Shown here: in pieces, positions 33,401 through 41,146 of the stretch | Layout of the letters: the number at the start of each line of letters is the position of its first letter | How positions within the stretch are numbered: position 1 is the stretch's first letter | Source: Pseudonocardia humida | GTDB taxonomy: Bacteria > Actinomycetota > Actinomycetes > Mycobacteriales > Pseudonocardiaceae | Length of the DNA: 64,000 nucleotides | Direction: 5' to 3' | Assembly (NCBI RefSeq): GCF_023898865.1 | Contig: NZ_JAGSOV010000028.1 | Location: 1-64,000, forward strand | Program-made: the position numbers and the translations under genes | The notes under the pieces: model-generated | Databases searched by the model: none | What the model saw: only the letters and a program-made list of their open reading frames with translations | What the model was told of the DNA's origin: nothing

Positions 33401-34126
33401 ATGATCAACTCGTCGCTGACCGGGCGCGTCGGCGTGATCGAGCTCGATCGCCCCGAGCGGCGCAACGCCCTGGACGTCGAGCACTGCGCGGGCCTGGGCG
33501 CGGCCGTGGCCGGCGTGCTCGACGAGGGGGCGCGGGCGATCGTGGTGACCGGCGCGGGCACGGCGTTCTGCGCGGGCGCCGACCTCGACCAGGTGCACGA
33601 CGACGGCTTCCGCGACGCCCTGCACGCCGCGCTGCGCGCGATCGCCGAGGCGCCGGTGCCCGTCGTCGCGGCGGTGAACGGCCCGGCGATCGGGGCGGGC
33701 ACCCAGCTGGCGGTGGCCTGCGACCTGCGGGTGGCCGACCCGCGGGCGGTGTTCGCGGTCCCCACGGCGCGGTTGGGCCTGGCCGTCGACCCGTGGACGG
33801 TGCGCAGGCTGGCCCAGCTCGCGGGCGGCGGGACCGCGCGCTCGCTGCTGCTGGCCTGCGACCGCGTCGACGCGGTCCTCGCGCACGCCCGCGGGCTGGT
33901 CGACCGGATCGGCCCGACCGCCGACGCGCTGGCCCTCGCCGAGGAGCTGGCCGGGCTCGCGCCGCTGACGCTGCGCTACAACAAGCTCACGCTCGACGGC
34001 ATCGACGGTCCGGCCGACGACCCCGCGGTGGTCGCCGCCTACCGGGCCTGCTGGTCGAGCGCCGACGGGCTGGAGGGCCCGCGCGCCGCGGCCGAGCGCC
34101 GTCCGGCGGCCTTCACCGGCCGCTGA
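33401..34126 (+). CDS. Enoyl-CoA hydratase/isomerase (crotonase) family protein
   Basis: 241-aa crotonase-fold enzyme. Oxyanion-hole segments are GTAFCAGADLDQV and NGPAIGAGTQLAVACDLRVADPRAVFAVPTARLGL. Of the two catalytic glutamates of true hydratases, the second position reads RLGLAVD, so it may catalyse a related reaction (isomerase or hydrolase) and not hydration. ATG 33401 has GGGGAG eight bases upstream; in-frame ATGs at 33386 and 33355 are alternatives. The gene stands alone between an MFS pump and a BlaI regulator. Confidence 0.85.
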   Translation: MINSSLTGRVGVIELDRPERRNALDVEHCAGLGAAVAGVLDEGARAIVVTGAGTAFCAGADLDQVHDDGFRDALHAALRAIAEAPVPVVAAVNGPAIGAGTQLAVACDLRVADPRAVFAVPTARLGLAVDPWTVRRLAQLAGGGTARSLLLACDRVDAVLAHARGLVDRIGPTADALALAEELAGLAPLTLRYNKLTLDGIDGPADDPAVVAAYRACWSSADGLEGPRAAAERRPAAFTGR

Positions 34127-34221
34127 CCGGGCTGCGCAGGGCGACCGGGGGCGCACCGCATCGCCCGGCCCGGCCTGCTACACCGCCGGACCGGCCGTTG
34201 ACCGAGCGTCGCGACGAAAGG

Positions 34222-34238
34222 TTCTACCCCATGTAGAA
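34222..34238. promoter_or_regulatory. Likely BlaI operator (TTCTAC-N5-GTAGAA)
   Basis: A 17-bp inverted repeat 20 bp before the BlaI-like start, directly upstream of its -10. The TAC/GTA arms resemble the TACA/TGTA half-sites of known BlaI/MecI operators. Confidence 0.65.
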
Positions 34239-34246
34239 GTGGGGTG

Positions 34247-34252
34247 TATCCT
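34247..34252 (+). promoter_or_regulatory. -10 box TATCCT of the BlaI-M56 operon
   Basis: TATCCT six bases before GTG 34259, consistent with a leaderless transcript. The palindrome at 34222-34238 occupies the -35 side. Confidence 0.55.
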
Positions 34253-34258
34253 GGAAGC

Positions 34259-34645
34259 GTGCCTACCCTGGGTGAACTGGAACGCGCGGTCATGGAGATC
34301 CTCTGGTCGGCGGGCTCGCCCGTCACGGCCCGGGACGTGCAGGACGCGCTGGGCACCCGCGACCTCGCGACGACTACGGTGCTCACCGTGCTGGGTCGCC
34401 TGGAACGCAAGGGCCTGGTCACCCGGGCTCGGGTGGGCCGGGCCCACCACTACCGCGCCGTGTCCAGCCGCGAGGACCACGTGGCCGAGCTGATGATGGA
34501 CGCCCTGGACGCCGCCCCCGACCGCGGCGCCGCGCTGGCCCGCTTCTTCGGCTCGATGCCCGCCGCCGAGCGCGCCGCCCTGCGCGACCTGCTCGGCCAC
34601 CCCGACGCGGCCGGCGCGAGAGCCGACGACCAGGCCGACACGTAG
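34259..34645 (+). CDS. BlaI/MecI-family repressor
   Basis: 128-aa winged-helix regulator. It opens VPTLGELERAVMEILWSAGSPVTARDVQDALG, with the recognition helix in LATTTVLTVLGRLERKGLVTRARVGRAHHYRAV, as in BlaI/MecI. The C-terminal dimerisation helix is followed by an acidic tail. GTG 34259 is set by TATCCT six bases upstream; GTG 34244 would start upstream of that -10. Its stop shares a base with the next gene's GTG (TAGTG), which encodes an M56 membrane protease. In the family, the sensor's protease leads to repressor cleavage and derepression. Confidence 0.88.
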   Translation: MPTLGELERAVMEILWSAGSPVTARDVQDALGTRDLATTTVLTVLGRLERKGLVTRARVGRAHHYRAVSSREDHVAELMMDALDAAPDRGAALARFFGSMPAAERAALRDLLGHPDAAGARADDQADT

Positions 34646-35550
34646 TGCAGCCCGCAGCGCTCGCTCTGCTCCTGTTCGGCGTGGCACTCGCCGAACCGGT
34701 CAGTCGGGCGCTGGCCGCGGCGCACTGGCCCAGCCGCGACCCGGTCGGCGGACTGCTCGTCTGGCAGGCGGTCGGGCTGGCCGGCGGGCTCGCCCTGCTC
34801 GGCGCCGGTGTCGTCTACGGGCTGGCGCCGTTCGGCCCGTCGCTGCCCGCGGCGCTGGACGCGGTCGCCGACGCCGCGTCCGGCGGCGCCCCGCTGCCCC
34901 CGATCGGCATCGACCACGGTGTGGCGCTGGTCGCGGCGGGCGTGCTGGCCGTCCGGTTGGTCGGCGTGCTGGCCGCGGTGACGGTGCGCACGCTGCTGGC
35001 CCGCCGCCGCCACCGCGACCTGCTCGACCTGCTCGGCACGCCGTGGCCCGCGGTCCCCGGGGCGCGCGTGCTCGACCACCCGCTGCCGGTGGCCTACTGC
35101 CTGCCCGGGCTGCGCTCGCGGCTGGTGCTCTCCGCGGGCGTGCTCGACACGCTCGACCCCCAGCGCGTGCGGGCCGTGCTCGCCCACGAGCAGGCCCACC
35201 TGCGCGAGCGCCATGACCTGGTGGTGCTGCCGTTCGTGGCCTGGGGCGCGACCGCGCCCTTCGTGCGCGGCATGGTCTGCGCCCAGCTCGCGGTGGCCGC
35301 GCTGATCGAGATGCGCGCCGACGACGTGGCCGCCGCCCGCACCTGCGCCGCGGAGCTGACCGGGGCGCTGCGCAGCATGGGCGGCGCCGCCCCGGCGGCG
35401 GCGCTGAGCTCGTTCACCACCGCGCTGGACCATCGGCTGGTCCGGATCAGCGCGCCGCCCGCGCCGCTGCCCGTCGCGGTCCGGGTGGGGGTGCGGCTGC
35501 TCGCGCTGACGATCGTCGGCCTGCCGACGGCCCTGCTCCTGCTGCCCTGA
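34645..35550 (+). CDS. M56-family membrane metalloprotease (BlaR1-like, no sensor domain)
   Basis: 301-aa membrane protein with about five hydrophobic segments and a cytoplasmic zinc-protease motif AHEQAH (HExxH, His at ~181) followed by ALIEMRADDVAA with the third-ligand glutamate. Unlike BlaR1 it lacks the C-terminal penicillin-binding domain, so the signal is probably sensed by the membrane part. GTG 34645 overlaps the BlaI stop by one base. No beta-lactamase or PBP gene is next to it; targets may lie elsewhere. This compact BlaI-M56 pair is frequent in actinomycetes. Confidence 0.85.
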   Translation: MQPAALALLLFGVALAEPVSRALAAAHWPSRDPVGGLLVWQAVGLAGGLALLGAGVVYGLAPFGPSLPAALDAVADAASGGAPLPPIGIDHGVALVAAGVLAVRLVGVLAAVTVRTLLARRRHRDLLDLLGTPWPAVPGARVLDHPLPVAYCLPGLRSRLVLSAGVLDTLDPQRVRAVLAHEQAHLRERHDLVVLPFVAWGATAPFVRGMVCAQLAVAALIEMRADDVAAARTCAAELTGALRSMGGAAPAAALSSFTTALDHRLVRISAPPAPLPVAVRVGVRLLALTIVGLPTALLLLP

Positions 35551-35573
35551 CCGCCGGCCGGCCTGCGCCGGGC

Positions 35574-36911
35574 TCAGGCCGGCTCGGGCGCGGTCGTCGC
35601 GGGGGGCGCCACCCGGTCGGGTCCGCCCCGCAGCAGCGCCGCGAACCCGGCCACGGGCAGCAGCACCAGCAGGCAGAACGCCAGCGGGATCCCGATGACG
35701 GCGGCGAGCCCGCCGACCAGCGCGGCGCCGACGCTGGCCCCGGTGAGGAACACCAGCGTGGCGATGCCCAGGGCCACGCCGCGCTCCCCGGCGGGCACCG
35801 CGGAGCCGACCGCGGACAGCATCGCCGGCTGGCCGATGCCGAACGCGACGCCGACCAGCAGGACCGAGGCGCCCAGCAGCAGCGGCGACTCCAGCGCCGC
35901 GCCCAGCGCGGCCACCAGCAGGGCGGCCGCGGCGGTCGGGCAGGCGATGGCGATCGACCACCGCGCGCCCACCCGGGCCAGCGAACGCCGGGCGAGGGCG
36001 GGGGAGACGAACCCGATCACCGCGGCCGGCACCATCAGCAGCCCGGTCTGCAGCGGGGTCCAGCCCCAGGACGCCGCGGCGAGCGGCACGCCGAGCAGCA
36101 GGGCGAACCAGCAGGTCGGCACGGCCGCCGCGGCGAAGGCGCTGCGCAGCACGGTCGAGTTGGTCACGATGGCGCGCGGCAGGAAGCCCTGCGGGTGCCT
36201 GCGCACCCGGGCGGCCAGCAGCGGCGCCCCGGCCAGCAGCAGCGCCGCGCCGATGCCGGCGACCACCGCCCCCGTCGACGGCGACTGCAGCAGCAGCACC
36301 AGCCCGGCCGCGGCCACCGTCACCAGCGCGGCCCCGACCCAGTCCATCCGCTCGTGGCTGCCCGTCGTCGGCGCCGCCTTGAGCAGCACGGGCAGCGCGA
36401 GCAGGCCCAGCGCCGGCAGGGCCACCGCCAGCCGCCAGCCGCCCACCGCCTCGACCGCCCCGCCGACGGTCGGACCGAGCGAGCCGAGGGTGGCGGCGAA
36501 CCCGGCGATGCGCCCGAGGGCGGCGCTGCGCTGCGCGCCCTCCAGGCGCGCCGTGACCAGGGCGGTGGCCAGCACCGGGACGGCCGCCGCGCCGAGGCCC
36601 TGCACCACCCTGGCCACCATCAGCAGCCCGAAACTGGGGGCGAGCGCGGCGCCCACGGCGCCCAGCGCCATCGCCACCACCCCGAGGCACAGCGGGGCGC
36701 GGATGCCGATCATGTCGGCCAGCCGGCCGTGCACGGGGGTGGCCACCGCCAGCGCCACGGTCATCCCGCTGACCATCCACACCGCGCCGGCCGCGCTGAC
36801 GTCGAGGTCGGCGGCGACCTCGGGCAGCGTCACCGTGACCGCGGAGCTGGCCATGCCGGTGAAGCCGAACAGCAGGCCGAGCAGCACAGCGAGGCGTCCG
36901 GGAGTCAGCAC
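35574..36911 (-). CDS. MFS transporter (EmrB-like, 12-14 TM)
   Basis: 445-aa major facilitator. Helix 1 reads GRLAVLLGLLFGFTGMASSAVTVTLPEV and the A-loop is HGRLADMIGIRAPL. Helix 5 (TLGSLGPTVGGAVEAVGGWR) carries the antiporter motif C pattern GxxxGPxxGG. It probably exports a small molecule. GTG 36911 is taken as start; a TTG at 36923 is also in frame. A hairpin at 36.96 kb separates it from the gene behind, so it has its own promoter. It converges on the M56 gene with 23 bp between stops. Confidence 0.82.
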   Translation of the reverse strand: MLTPGRLAVLLGLLFGFTGMASSAVTVTLPEVAADLDVSAAGAVWMVSGMTVALAVATPVHGRLADMIGIRAPLCLGVVAMALGAVGAALAPSFGLLMVARVVQGLGAAAVPVLATALVTARLEGAQRSAALGRIAGFAATLGSLGPTVGGAVEAVGGWRLAVALPALGLLALPVLLKAAPTTGSHERMDWVGAALVTVAAAGLVLLLQSPSTGAVVAGIGAALLLAGAPLLAARVRRHPQGFLPRAIVTNSTVLRSAFAAAAVPTCWFALLLGVPLAAASWGWTPLQTGLLMVPAAVIGFVSPALARRSLARVGARWSIAIACPTAAAALLVAALGAALESPLLLGASVLLVGVAFGIGQPAMLSAVGSAVPAGERGVALGIATLVFLTGASVGAALVGGLAAVIGIPLAFCLLVLLPVAGFAALLRGGPDRVAPPATTAPEPA

Positions 36912-36959
36912 GCACCGGACCAACGCCGGGCCGGGTCGGTCTTGTTCCCCCGCACGGGT

Positions 36960-36989
36960 GCGGCCGGCACCCCGATGGGTGCCGGCCGC
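36960..36989. terminator. Terminator hairpin after the DUF3455-like gene
   Basis: CGGCCGGCACCC (36961-36972), loop CGAT and GGGTGCCGGCCG (36977-36988) form a perfect 12-bp stem, extended by G36960-C36989. It lies 28 bp past the stop of the secreted-protein gene (minus strand). Confidence 0.75.
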
Positions 36990-37016
36990 GTGCTCCCGGG
37001 CGCCGCCAGCGCGCGG

Positions 37017-37655
37017 TCAGCGCTTCTTCGTCCAGAGGACGTAGTCGGCCCCGTAGGGCACGGCCTGCGTCTCCCCGGCCGTGCACGGCCGCGTGGGCGC
37101 CACCCCGCCGCTCGTGCGGATGCGGCTGATGTGGGTGACCGCGCTCAGCTCGCCGGCGGGCCCCTCGTGCGCCTTCACCTCGAGCAGCAGCCACGGGATC
37201 GTGCCCGGCTTCGGCACGGACTGCGCGGGCGGCGTCAGCCCGACGATCGTCGAGCCGTCCCGCTCGGAGGTCCAGCGCGGACCGCCGTAGTGGTGGATGC
37301 GGTCGCGGGACAGGTAGCGGCGCAGCTGCGCCTCCGGCGTGGAGCCGGCCGCCCACGTCCCGCTGCCGTCGGTCGCGCACGCGTAGGTCTGCGTGCCCGA
37401 GGTGACCTTGTAGACGGACGTGATGCGGAACCCCGGGCCGGGGTTCGGGACGGCGCCGGGGCCGCCCACCCCCGCGGCCTGCAGCTCCGCGGCCCCCGCC
37501 GCGTCCGGTGGGACGGGCGCGGCCTGCGCGGCGGTCGTGGTGACCGCCGCGACCCCCATGGCGAGCGCGGCGGCGACGCCCGCGCCGGCCGGCCGCAGCC
37601 CTCGGCGCCGGCGCGCCCGGCGGACCATCGTGTCGTTCGCTGTCTCGTCCGGCAC
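37017..37655 (-). CDS. Secreted DUF3455-like protein
   Basis: 212-aa exported protein. A basic start (VRRARRRRG), a hydrophobic core and an Ala-x-Ala cleavage site (TTAAQA|APVPP) make a Sec-type signal of ~45 residues. The mature part has the pattern YACATDGSGTWA, HHYGGPRWTSERDGSTIVG, GTIPWLLLEVKAHEG and VTHISRIRTSGGVAP, which I recognise as the DUF3455 layout of unknown function. One Cys pair could form a disulfide. GTG 37655 has AGGGGG about ten bases upstream; ATG 37628 is an alternative. Flanked by two hairpins, it is probably transcribed alone. Confidence 0.78.
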   Translation of the reverse strand: MPDETANDTMVRRARRRRGLRPAGAGVAAALAMGVAAVTTTAAQAAPVPPDAAGAAELQAAGVGGPGAVPNPGPGFRITSVYKVTSGTQTYACATDGSGTWAAGSTPEAQLRRYLSRDRIHHYGGPRWTSERDGSTIVGLTPPAQSVPKPGTIPWLLLEVKAHEGPAGELSAVTHISRIRTSGGVAPTRPCTAGETQAVPYGADYVLWTKKR

Positions 37656-37708
37656 TGTCGAAGAACCCCCTGCTCGGTGGGACCGCCGCCGACCCGTGTC
37701 GACGAGCG

Positions 37709-37740
37709 GCGGTGGGGCGGCCCCTCCACCGCCCCACCGC
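37709..37740. terminator. Terminator hairpin after the AAA-ATPase gene
   Basis: GCGGTGGGGCGG (37709-37720), an 8-nt loop and CCGCCCCACCGC (37729-37740) form a perfect 12-bp stem between the ATPase and DUF3455-like genes, both read leftward. Confidence 0.65.
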
Positions 37741-37852
37741 AGCAATGGACGGCCGGTCCCGGCGTGGGTTCGCCGTACGGGGACCAGGTGGCGACTTTCC
37801 GTCAGATCCGGGTGACGGCACGTGACGGTGTCGCGGGACGCGTGCGGTCCGC

Positions 37853-38587
37853 TCAGTCGGCCAGGAGCTCGCGCAGCAGCCGGTCGGGCTCGGCCAGGAA
37901 ACCGCGGGTCAGCCGGACCGGCTCGGCCTCGTCGTAGCCGGTGGGGGTGAGCGCGCCGTCCTCGTCGATCTGCAGGATCAGCGCCCCGGGCAGCGCCAGC
38001 AGGATCGGCGAGTGGGTCGCGACGACGAACTGGCAGCGCCGGGCCCGCAGGTCGGCGACGCGGCGCAGCAGGGCGAGGCAGCCGCGCACCGACAGCGCCG
38101 CCTCCGGCTCGTCGAGCAGGTAGAGCCCGTCGGGTCCGAACCGGTGCAGCGCCACGTCCAGGAACGACTCGCCGTGCGAGCGCTCGTGCAGGCTGCGCCC
38201 GCCGTAGGGGCCCAGGCCCCCGCCGGGCAGCTCCTCGACGTAGGTGGCCGCGTTGTAGAAGCTCTCCGCGCGCAGGAAGAAGTCGGTGCGCGGGCGCCGC
38301 TTCCAGCACGCGACCAGGTGGTCGGCCAGCGCGGAGCGCTCGGGACGGGTGCTGAAGCGGAAGTTGCGCGAGCCGCCCTCCAGGTTCATCCCGAACACCA
38401 CGGCCAGCGCCTCGAGCAGCGTCGACTTGCCCGAGCCGTTGTCGCCGACCAGGAACGTCACGCCCGGGTCGAGCCCGATGCCGCCGCGGGCGAACACCTC
38501 GCGCACCACGGGCAGGGTGAACGGGTGCTCGTCGGGCGGGGGCGGTTCCGTGCGCACCCACGTCACGAAGCCGCCACCGCTCGCCAT
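37853..38587 (-). CDS. ABC-type AAA ATPase (RecF/SMC-like, standalone)
   Basis: 244-aa soluble ATPase. Walker A is GDNGSGKST (residues 48-56), a signature-like SHGESF lies at 137-142, Walker B is LYLLDEPEAALS (D159, E160) and the switch His is in THSP (H192). The order and the short arm resemble RecF/Rad50-type and OLD-like predicted ATPases that act on nucleic acids or as toxin/defence partners. Here no nuclease domain or partner gene is adjacent, so its role is open. ATG 38587 follows TACGGT by six bases (leaderless). Confidence 0.85.
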   Translation of the reverse strand: MASGGGFVTWVRTEPPPPDEHPFTLPVVREVFARGGIGLDPGVTFLVGDNGSGKSTLLEALAVVFGMNLEGGSRNFRFSTRPERSALADHLVACWKRRPRTDFFLRAESFYNAATYVEELPGGGLGPYGGRSLHERSHGESFLDVALHRFGPDGLYLLDEPEAALSVRGCLALLRRVADLRARRCQFVVATHSPILLALPGALILQIDEDGALTPTGYDEAEPVRLTRGFLAEPDRLLRELLAD

Positions 38588-38593
38588 GCGCCG

Positions 38594-38599
38594 ACCGTA
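38594..38599 (-). promoter_or_regulatory. -10 box TACGGT of the AAA-ATPase gene
   Basis: TACGGT on the minus strand, six bases before ATG 38587; leaderless spacing. Confidence 0.5.
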
Positions 38600-38608
38600 G
38601 TCGGGGGC

Positions 38609-39592
38609 TCAGGGGGCCAGCACGACCTTGCCCGCGGTCGCCCGCGCCTCCAGCGCCGCGTGCGCACCCGCCGCGTCGCCCAGCGCGAACGGCGGGTGCA
38701 CCAGCGCCACCAACTCGCCGCGCCCGGCCGCGGCCAGCGCCTCGGTCTCCAGCCCGCGCAGCCCGCCGGGCGCGGCCAGCATCCGCGGTCCGGTGACCCA
38801 GGTGACCTGCAGGCTCTTCGCCGCCACGTCCTGGCTGGTGAACGGCGTGATCGAGCCGGACGACCAGCCGAACATGACCATCCGCGACCCGACCCCGAGC
38901 AGGTCGAGCGCCGCCCGGCCGACCTCCCCGCCCACGCCGTCGAGCAGCAGGGTCGGCGCGGCGCCGTCGAGCGCGGCGCGCACCCGCTCGGGCCAGCCCG
39001 GGTCCCGGTAGTCCTCGGCGACGTCGGCCCCGAGCCCGCGCACCGTGGCGGTCTTCGCCGGCCCGCCGGCCAGTCCGACGACCTTCGCCCCGGCGTTGCG
39101 CGCCGCCTGCACGAACAGCGCGCCCATTCCGCCGGCGGCCGCCGGCACCAGCACCACGTCGTCGGGCCCGATCGCCGCGACCCGCAGGATCCCGACGGCG
39201 GTGCGCCCGGAGCCGATCATCGCCACCGCCTCGGCGGGGGACAGGCCGTCCGGGACGGCGTGCAGCGCCGTGACGTCGGCCACGGCCAGCTGGGCGTACC
39301 CGCCGTGGGCCTGGCCGAGGTGCGCGACGACCGCGCGGCCCCGCCAGGCGTCGTCCACGCCGGGTCCGAGTGCCTCGACGGTGCCGGCGACCTCCCGCCC
39401 GGGGGTCATCGGCAGGGCGGGCAGCGGGAACGGCCCGCCCGCGCGCCCGGCCCGGATGAACGTGTCGAGCAGGTGCACCCCGGCCGCGGCCACCGCGATC
39501 CGCACCCGGCCGGGGCCGGGGACGGGGTCGGGGACCTCCTCGTACCGCAGGGTGTCCGGGCCGCCGAACTCGTGCTGCCGGATCGCCTTCAT
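38609..39592 (-). CDS. NADPH:quinone oxidoreductase (zinc-independent MDR family)
   Basis: 327-aa medium-chain reductase. It opens MKAIRQHEFGGPDTLRYEEVPDPVPGPGRVRIAV, with the NADPH-binding stretch VVLVPAAAGGMGALFVQAARNAGAKVVGLAGG (Rossmann motif AAxGGxG). The zinc-binding cysteines of alcohol dehydrogenases are absent, as expected for quinone oxidoreductases. It reduces quinones or enones using NADPH. ATG 39592 has AGGAA just upstream; the very long open frame behind it is antisense to the MoxR-like gene. It lies divergent to that gene. Confidence 0.9.
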   Translation of the reverse strand: MKAIRQHEFGGPDTLRYEEVPDPVPGPGRVRIAVAAAGVHLLDTFIRAGRAGGPFPLPALPMTPGREVAGTVEALGPGVDDAWRGRAVVAHLGQAHGGYAQLAVADVTALHAVPDGLSPAEAVAMIGSGRTAVGILRVAAIGPDDVVLVPAAAGGMGALFVQAARNAGAKVVGLAGGPAKTATVRGLGADVAEDYRDPGWPERVRAALDGAAPTLLLDGVGGEVGRAALDLLGVGSRMVMFGWSSGSITPFTSQDVAAKSLQVTWVTGPRMLAAPGGLRGLETEALAAAGRGELVALVHPPFALGDAAGAHAALEARATAGKVVLAP

Positions 39593-39710
39593 CTGTTCCT
39601 CCGCGCTCGGGACCGCTGTCGCCCGCGACGCTAGGAGTTGAAGCCGGGTCGAGGTCAACGGCGGCGTCGCGGCGCCCGTCGGGCGCCCGAGCCCGCGCGG
39701 ACCGGTGCCA

Positions 39711-39726
39711 TCGCGGCGTAGCGTGG
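39711..39726 (+). promoter_or_regulatory. Shared promoter motif, MoxR copy (TCGCGGCGTAGCGTGG)
   Basis: Contains TAGCGT (39719-39724) six bases before GTG 39731. The same 16 bases occur upstream of the VWA gene (44096-44111), and both genes continue GTGCCCAG after a short variable gap. No -35 is visible in either. Confidence 0.7.
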
Positions 39727-39730
39727 TCGG

Positions 39731-41146
39731 GTGCCCAGTGATCTTCCCCGTGGTGATCTTCCCCGTGCGGACGTGCCCCGCACCCTCGGCGAGCTTCGCG
39801 CCAGCGGCCACCAGCTGCGCGGGGTCAAGGACGAGATCCGCCAGAACCTCATCGACGCCCTGCGCTCGGGCGCCGACCCGTGGCCGGGCATCGTGGGCTT
39901 CGAGTCCACGGTGCTGCCCCAGCTCGAGCGCGCGCTGATCGCCGGCCACGACGTCGTGCTGCTCGGCGAGCGCGGTCAGGGCAAGACCCGGCTGCTGCGC
40001 TCCATCGCCAACCTGCTCGACGAGTGGACCCCCGTCATCGAGGGCTCCGAGATCGGCGAGCACCCCTACGAGCCCATCACCCCCGCCTCGCGCAGGCGCG
40101 CGGCCGAGCTCGGCGACGCGCTGCCGGTCGCCTGGCGCCACCGCGACGAGCGCTACACCGAGAAGCTGGCCACCCCGGACACGGCCGTGGCCGACCTCAT
40201 CGGCGATGTCGACCCGGTCCGGGTGGCCGAGGGCCGCTCGCTGGGCGACCCGGAGACCATCCACTACGGCCTGGTGCCGCGGGCGCACCGCGGGATCGTC
40301 ACCATCAACGAGCTGCCCGACCTGGCCGAACGGATCCAGGTCTCGCTGCTGAACGTGATGGAGGAGCGCGACATCCAGGTCCGCGGCTACACGCTGCGCC
40401 TCCCGCTGGACATCCTGCTGGTGGCCAGCGCCAACCCGGAGGACTACACCAACCGCGGGCGGATCATCACCCCGCTCAAGGACCGCTTCGGCGCCGAGGT
40501 CCGCACGCACTACCCGCTGGAGCTGGCCGACGAGATCGCCCTGGTCGAGCAGGAGGCCGAGCTGGTCGCCGAGGTGCCCCGCCACCTCATCGAGGTCGTC
40601 GCCCGGTTCACCCGCTCGCTGCGCGACTCCAGCGCGGTCGACCAGGCCTCCGGGGTGTCGGCGCGGTTCGCCGTGGCCGCCGCGGAGACCGTGGCCGCCG
40701 CCGCGCTGCGCCGGGCCGCGATCACCGGGGAGGGCCGGGCCTACGCCCGGCCGGTCGACCTGGACTCGGTGCCCGCGGTGCTGCGCGGCAAGCTGGAGTT
40801 CGCCTCCGGCGAGGAGGGCCGCGAGACCGAGCACCTGGTGCACCTGCTGCGCCGGGCCACCGCCGACACCGCGCGCTTCCGGCTGCGCGGCATCGACCTG
40901 AACGCGCTCGCCGAGGCCGTGTCCGGCAACCCGGTCCGGACCGGGGAGCGGATCCCGGCCCGGGAGGTGGTGGCCGCGCTGCCGGCCACCGCCGTGCTCA
41001 CCGAGGTGGCGTCGCGGCTGGACGCCGGGGGCACCGAGGACCCGGGGCCGATGGCCAGCGCGGCCGAGCTGGCCCTGGAGCTGCTGTACCTGACCCGGCG
41101 GTTGACCAAGGACGAGACCGACGACGACTCGGTGAGCTACCGGTAG
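39731..41146 (+). CDS. MoxR/magnesium-chelatase-like AAA+ ATPase
   Basis: 471-aa AAA+ protein. Walker A is GERGQGKT (residues 79-86), the Walker B/sensor region is GIVTINELPDLAERIQVSLLNVMEERDIQVRG, and ANPEDYTNRGRIITPLKDRFGAEV is the sensor I/arginine-finger stretch of the ChlI/MoxR clade. Its usual partner is a VWA protein; the matching one starts at 44117 with the same promoter. The pair resembles mycobacterial Rv0958-Rv0959 and probably remodels or inserts cofactors into a client complex, not chlorophyll. Codons 3-17 contain a five-codon tandem repeat (DLPRG). GTG 39731 is leaderless. Confidence 0.87.
   Translation: MPSDLPRGDLPRADVPRTLGELRASGHQLRGVKDEIRQNLIDALRSGADPWPGIVGFESTVLPQLERALIAGHDVVLLGERGQGKTRLLRSIANLLDEWTPVIEGSEIGEHPYEPITPASRRRAAELGDALPVAWRHRDERYTEKLATPDTAVADLIGDVDPVRVAEGRSLGDPETIHYGLVPRAHRGIVTINELPDLAERIQVSLLNVMEERDIQVRGYTLRLPLDILLVASANPEDYTNRGRIITPLKDRFGAEVRTHYPLELADEIALVEQEAELVAEVPRHLIEVVARFTRSLRDSSAVDQASGVSARFAVAAAETVAAAALRRAAITGEGRAYARPVDLDSVPAVLRGKLEFASGEEGRETEHLVHLLRRATADTARFRLRGIDLNALAEAVSGNPVRTGERIPAREVVAALPATAVLTEVASRLDAGGTEDPGPMASAAELALELLYLTRRLTKDETDDDSVSYR
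39738..39767 (+). repeat. 15-bp tandem repeat in the MoxR-like 5' end
   Basis: GTGATCTTCCCCGTG occurs twice in perfect tandem (39738-39752, 39753-39767), encoding overlapping (S/G)DLPR units; a degenerate third unit gives ADVPR. Confidence 0.85.

Noticed and set aside
34450..37821. A 1123-codon minus-strand frame across the BlaI-M56-MFS-DUF3455 region
   Set aside because: It covers four convincing genes in other frames and has Arg/Pro/Ala-rich shadow composition.
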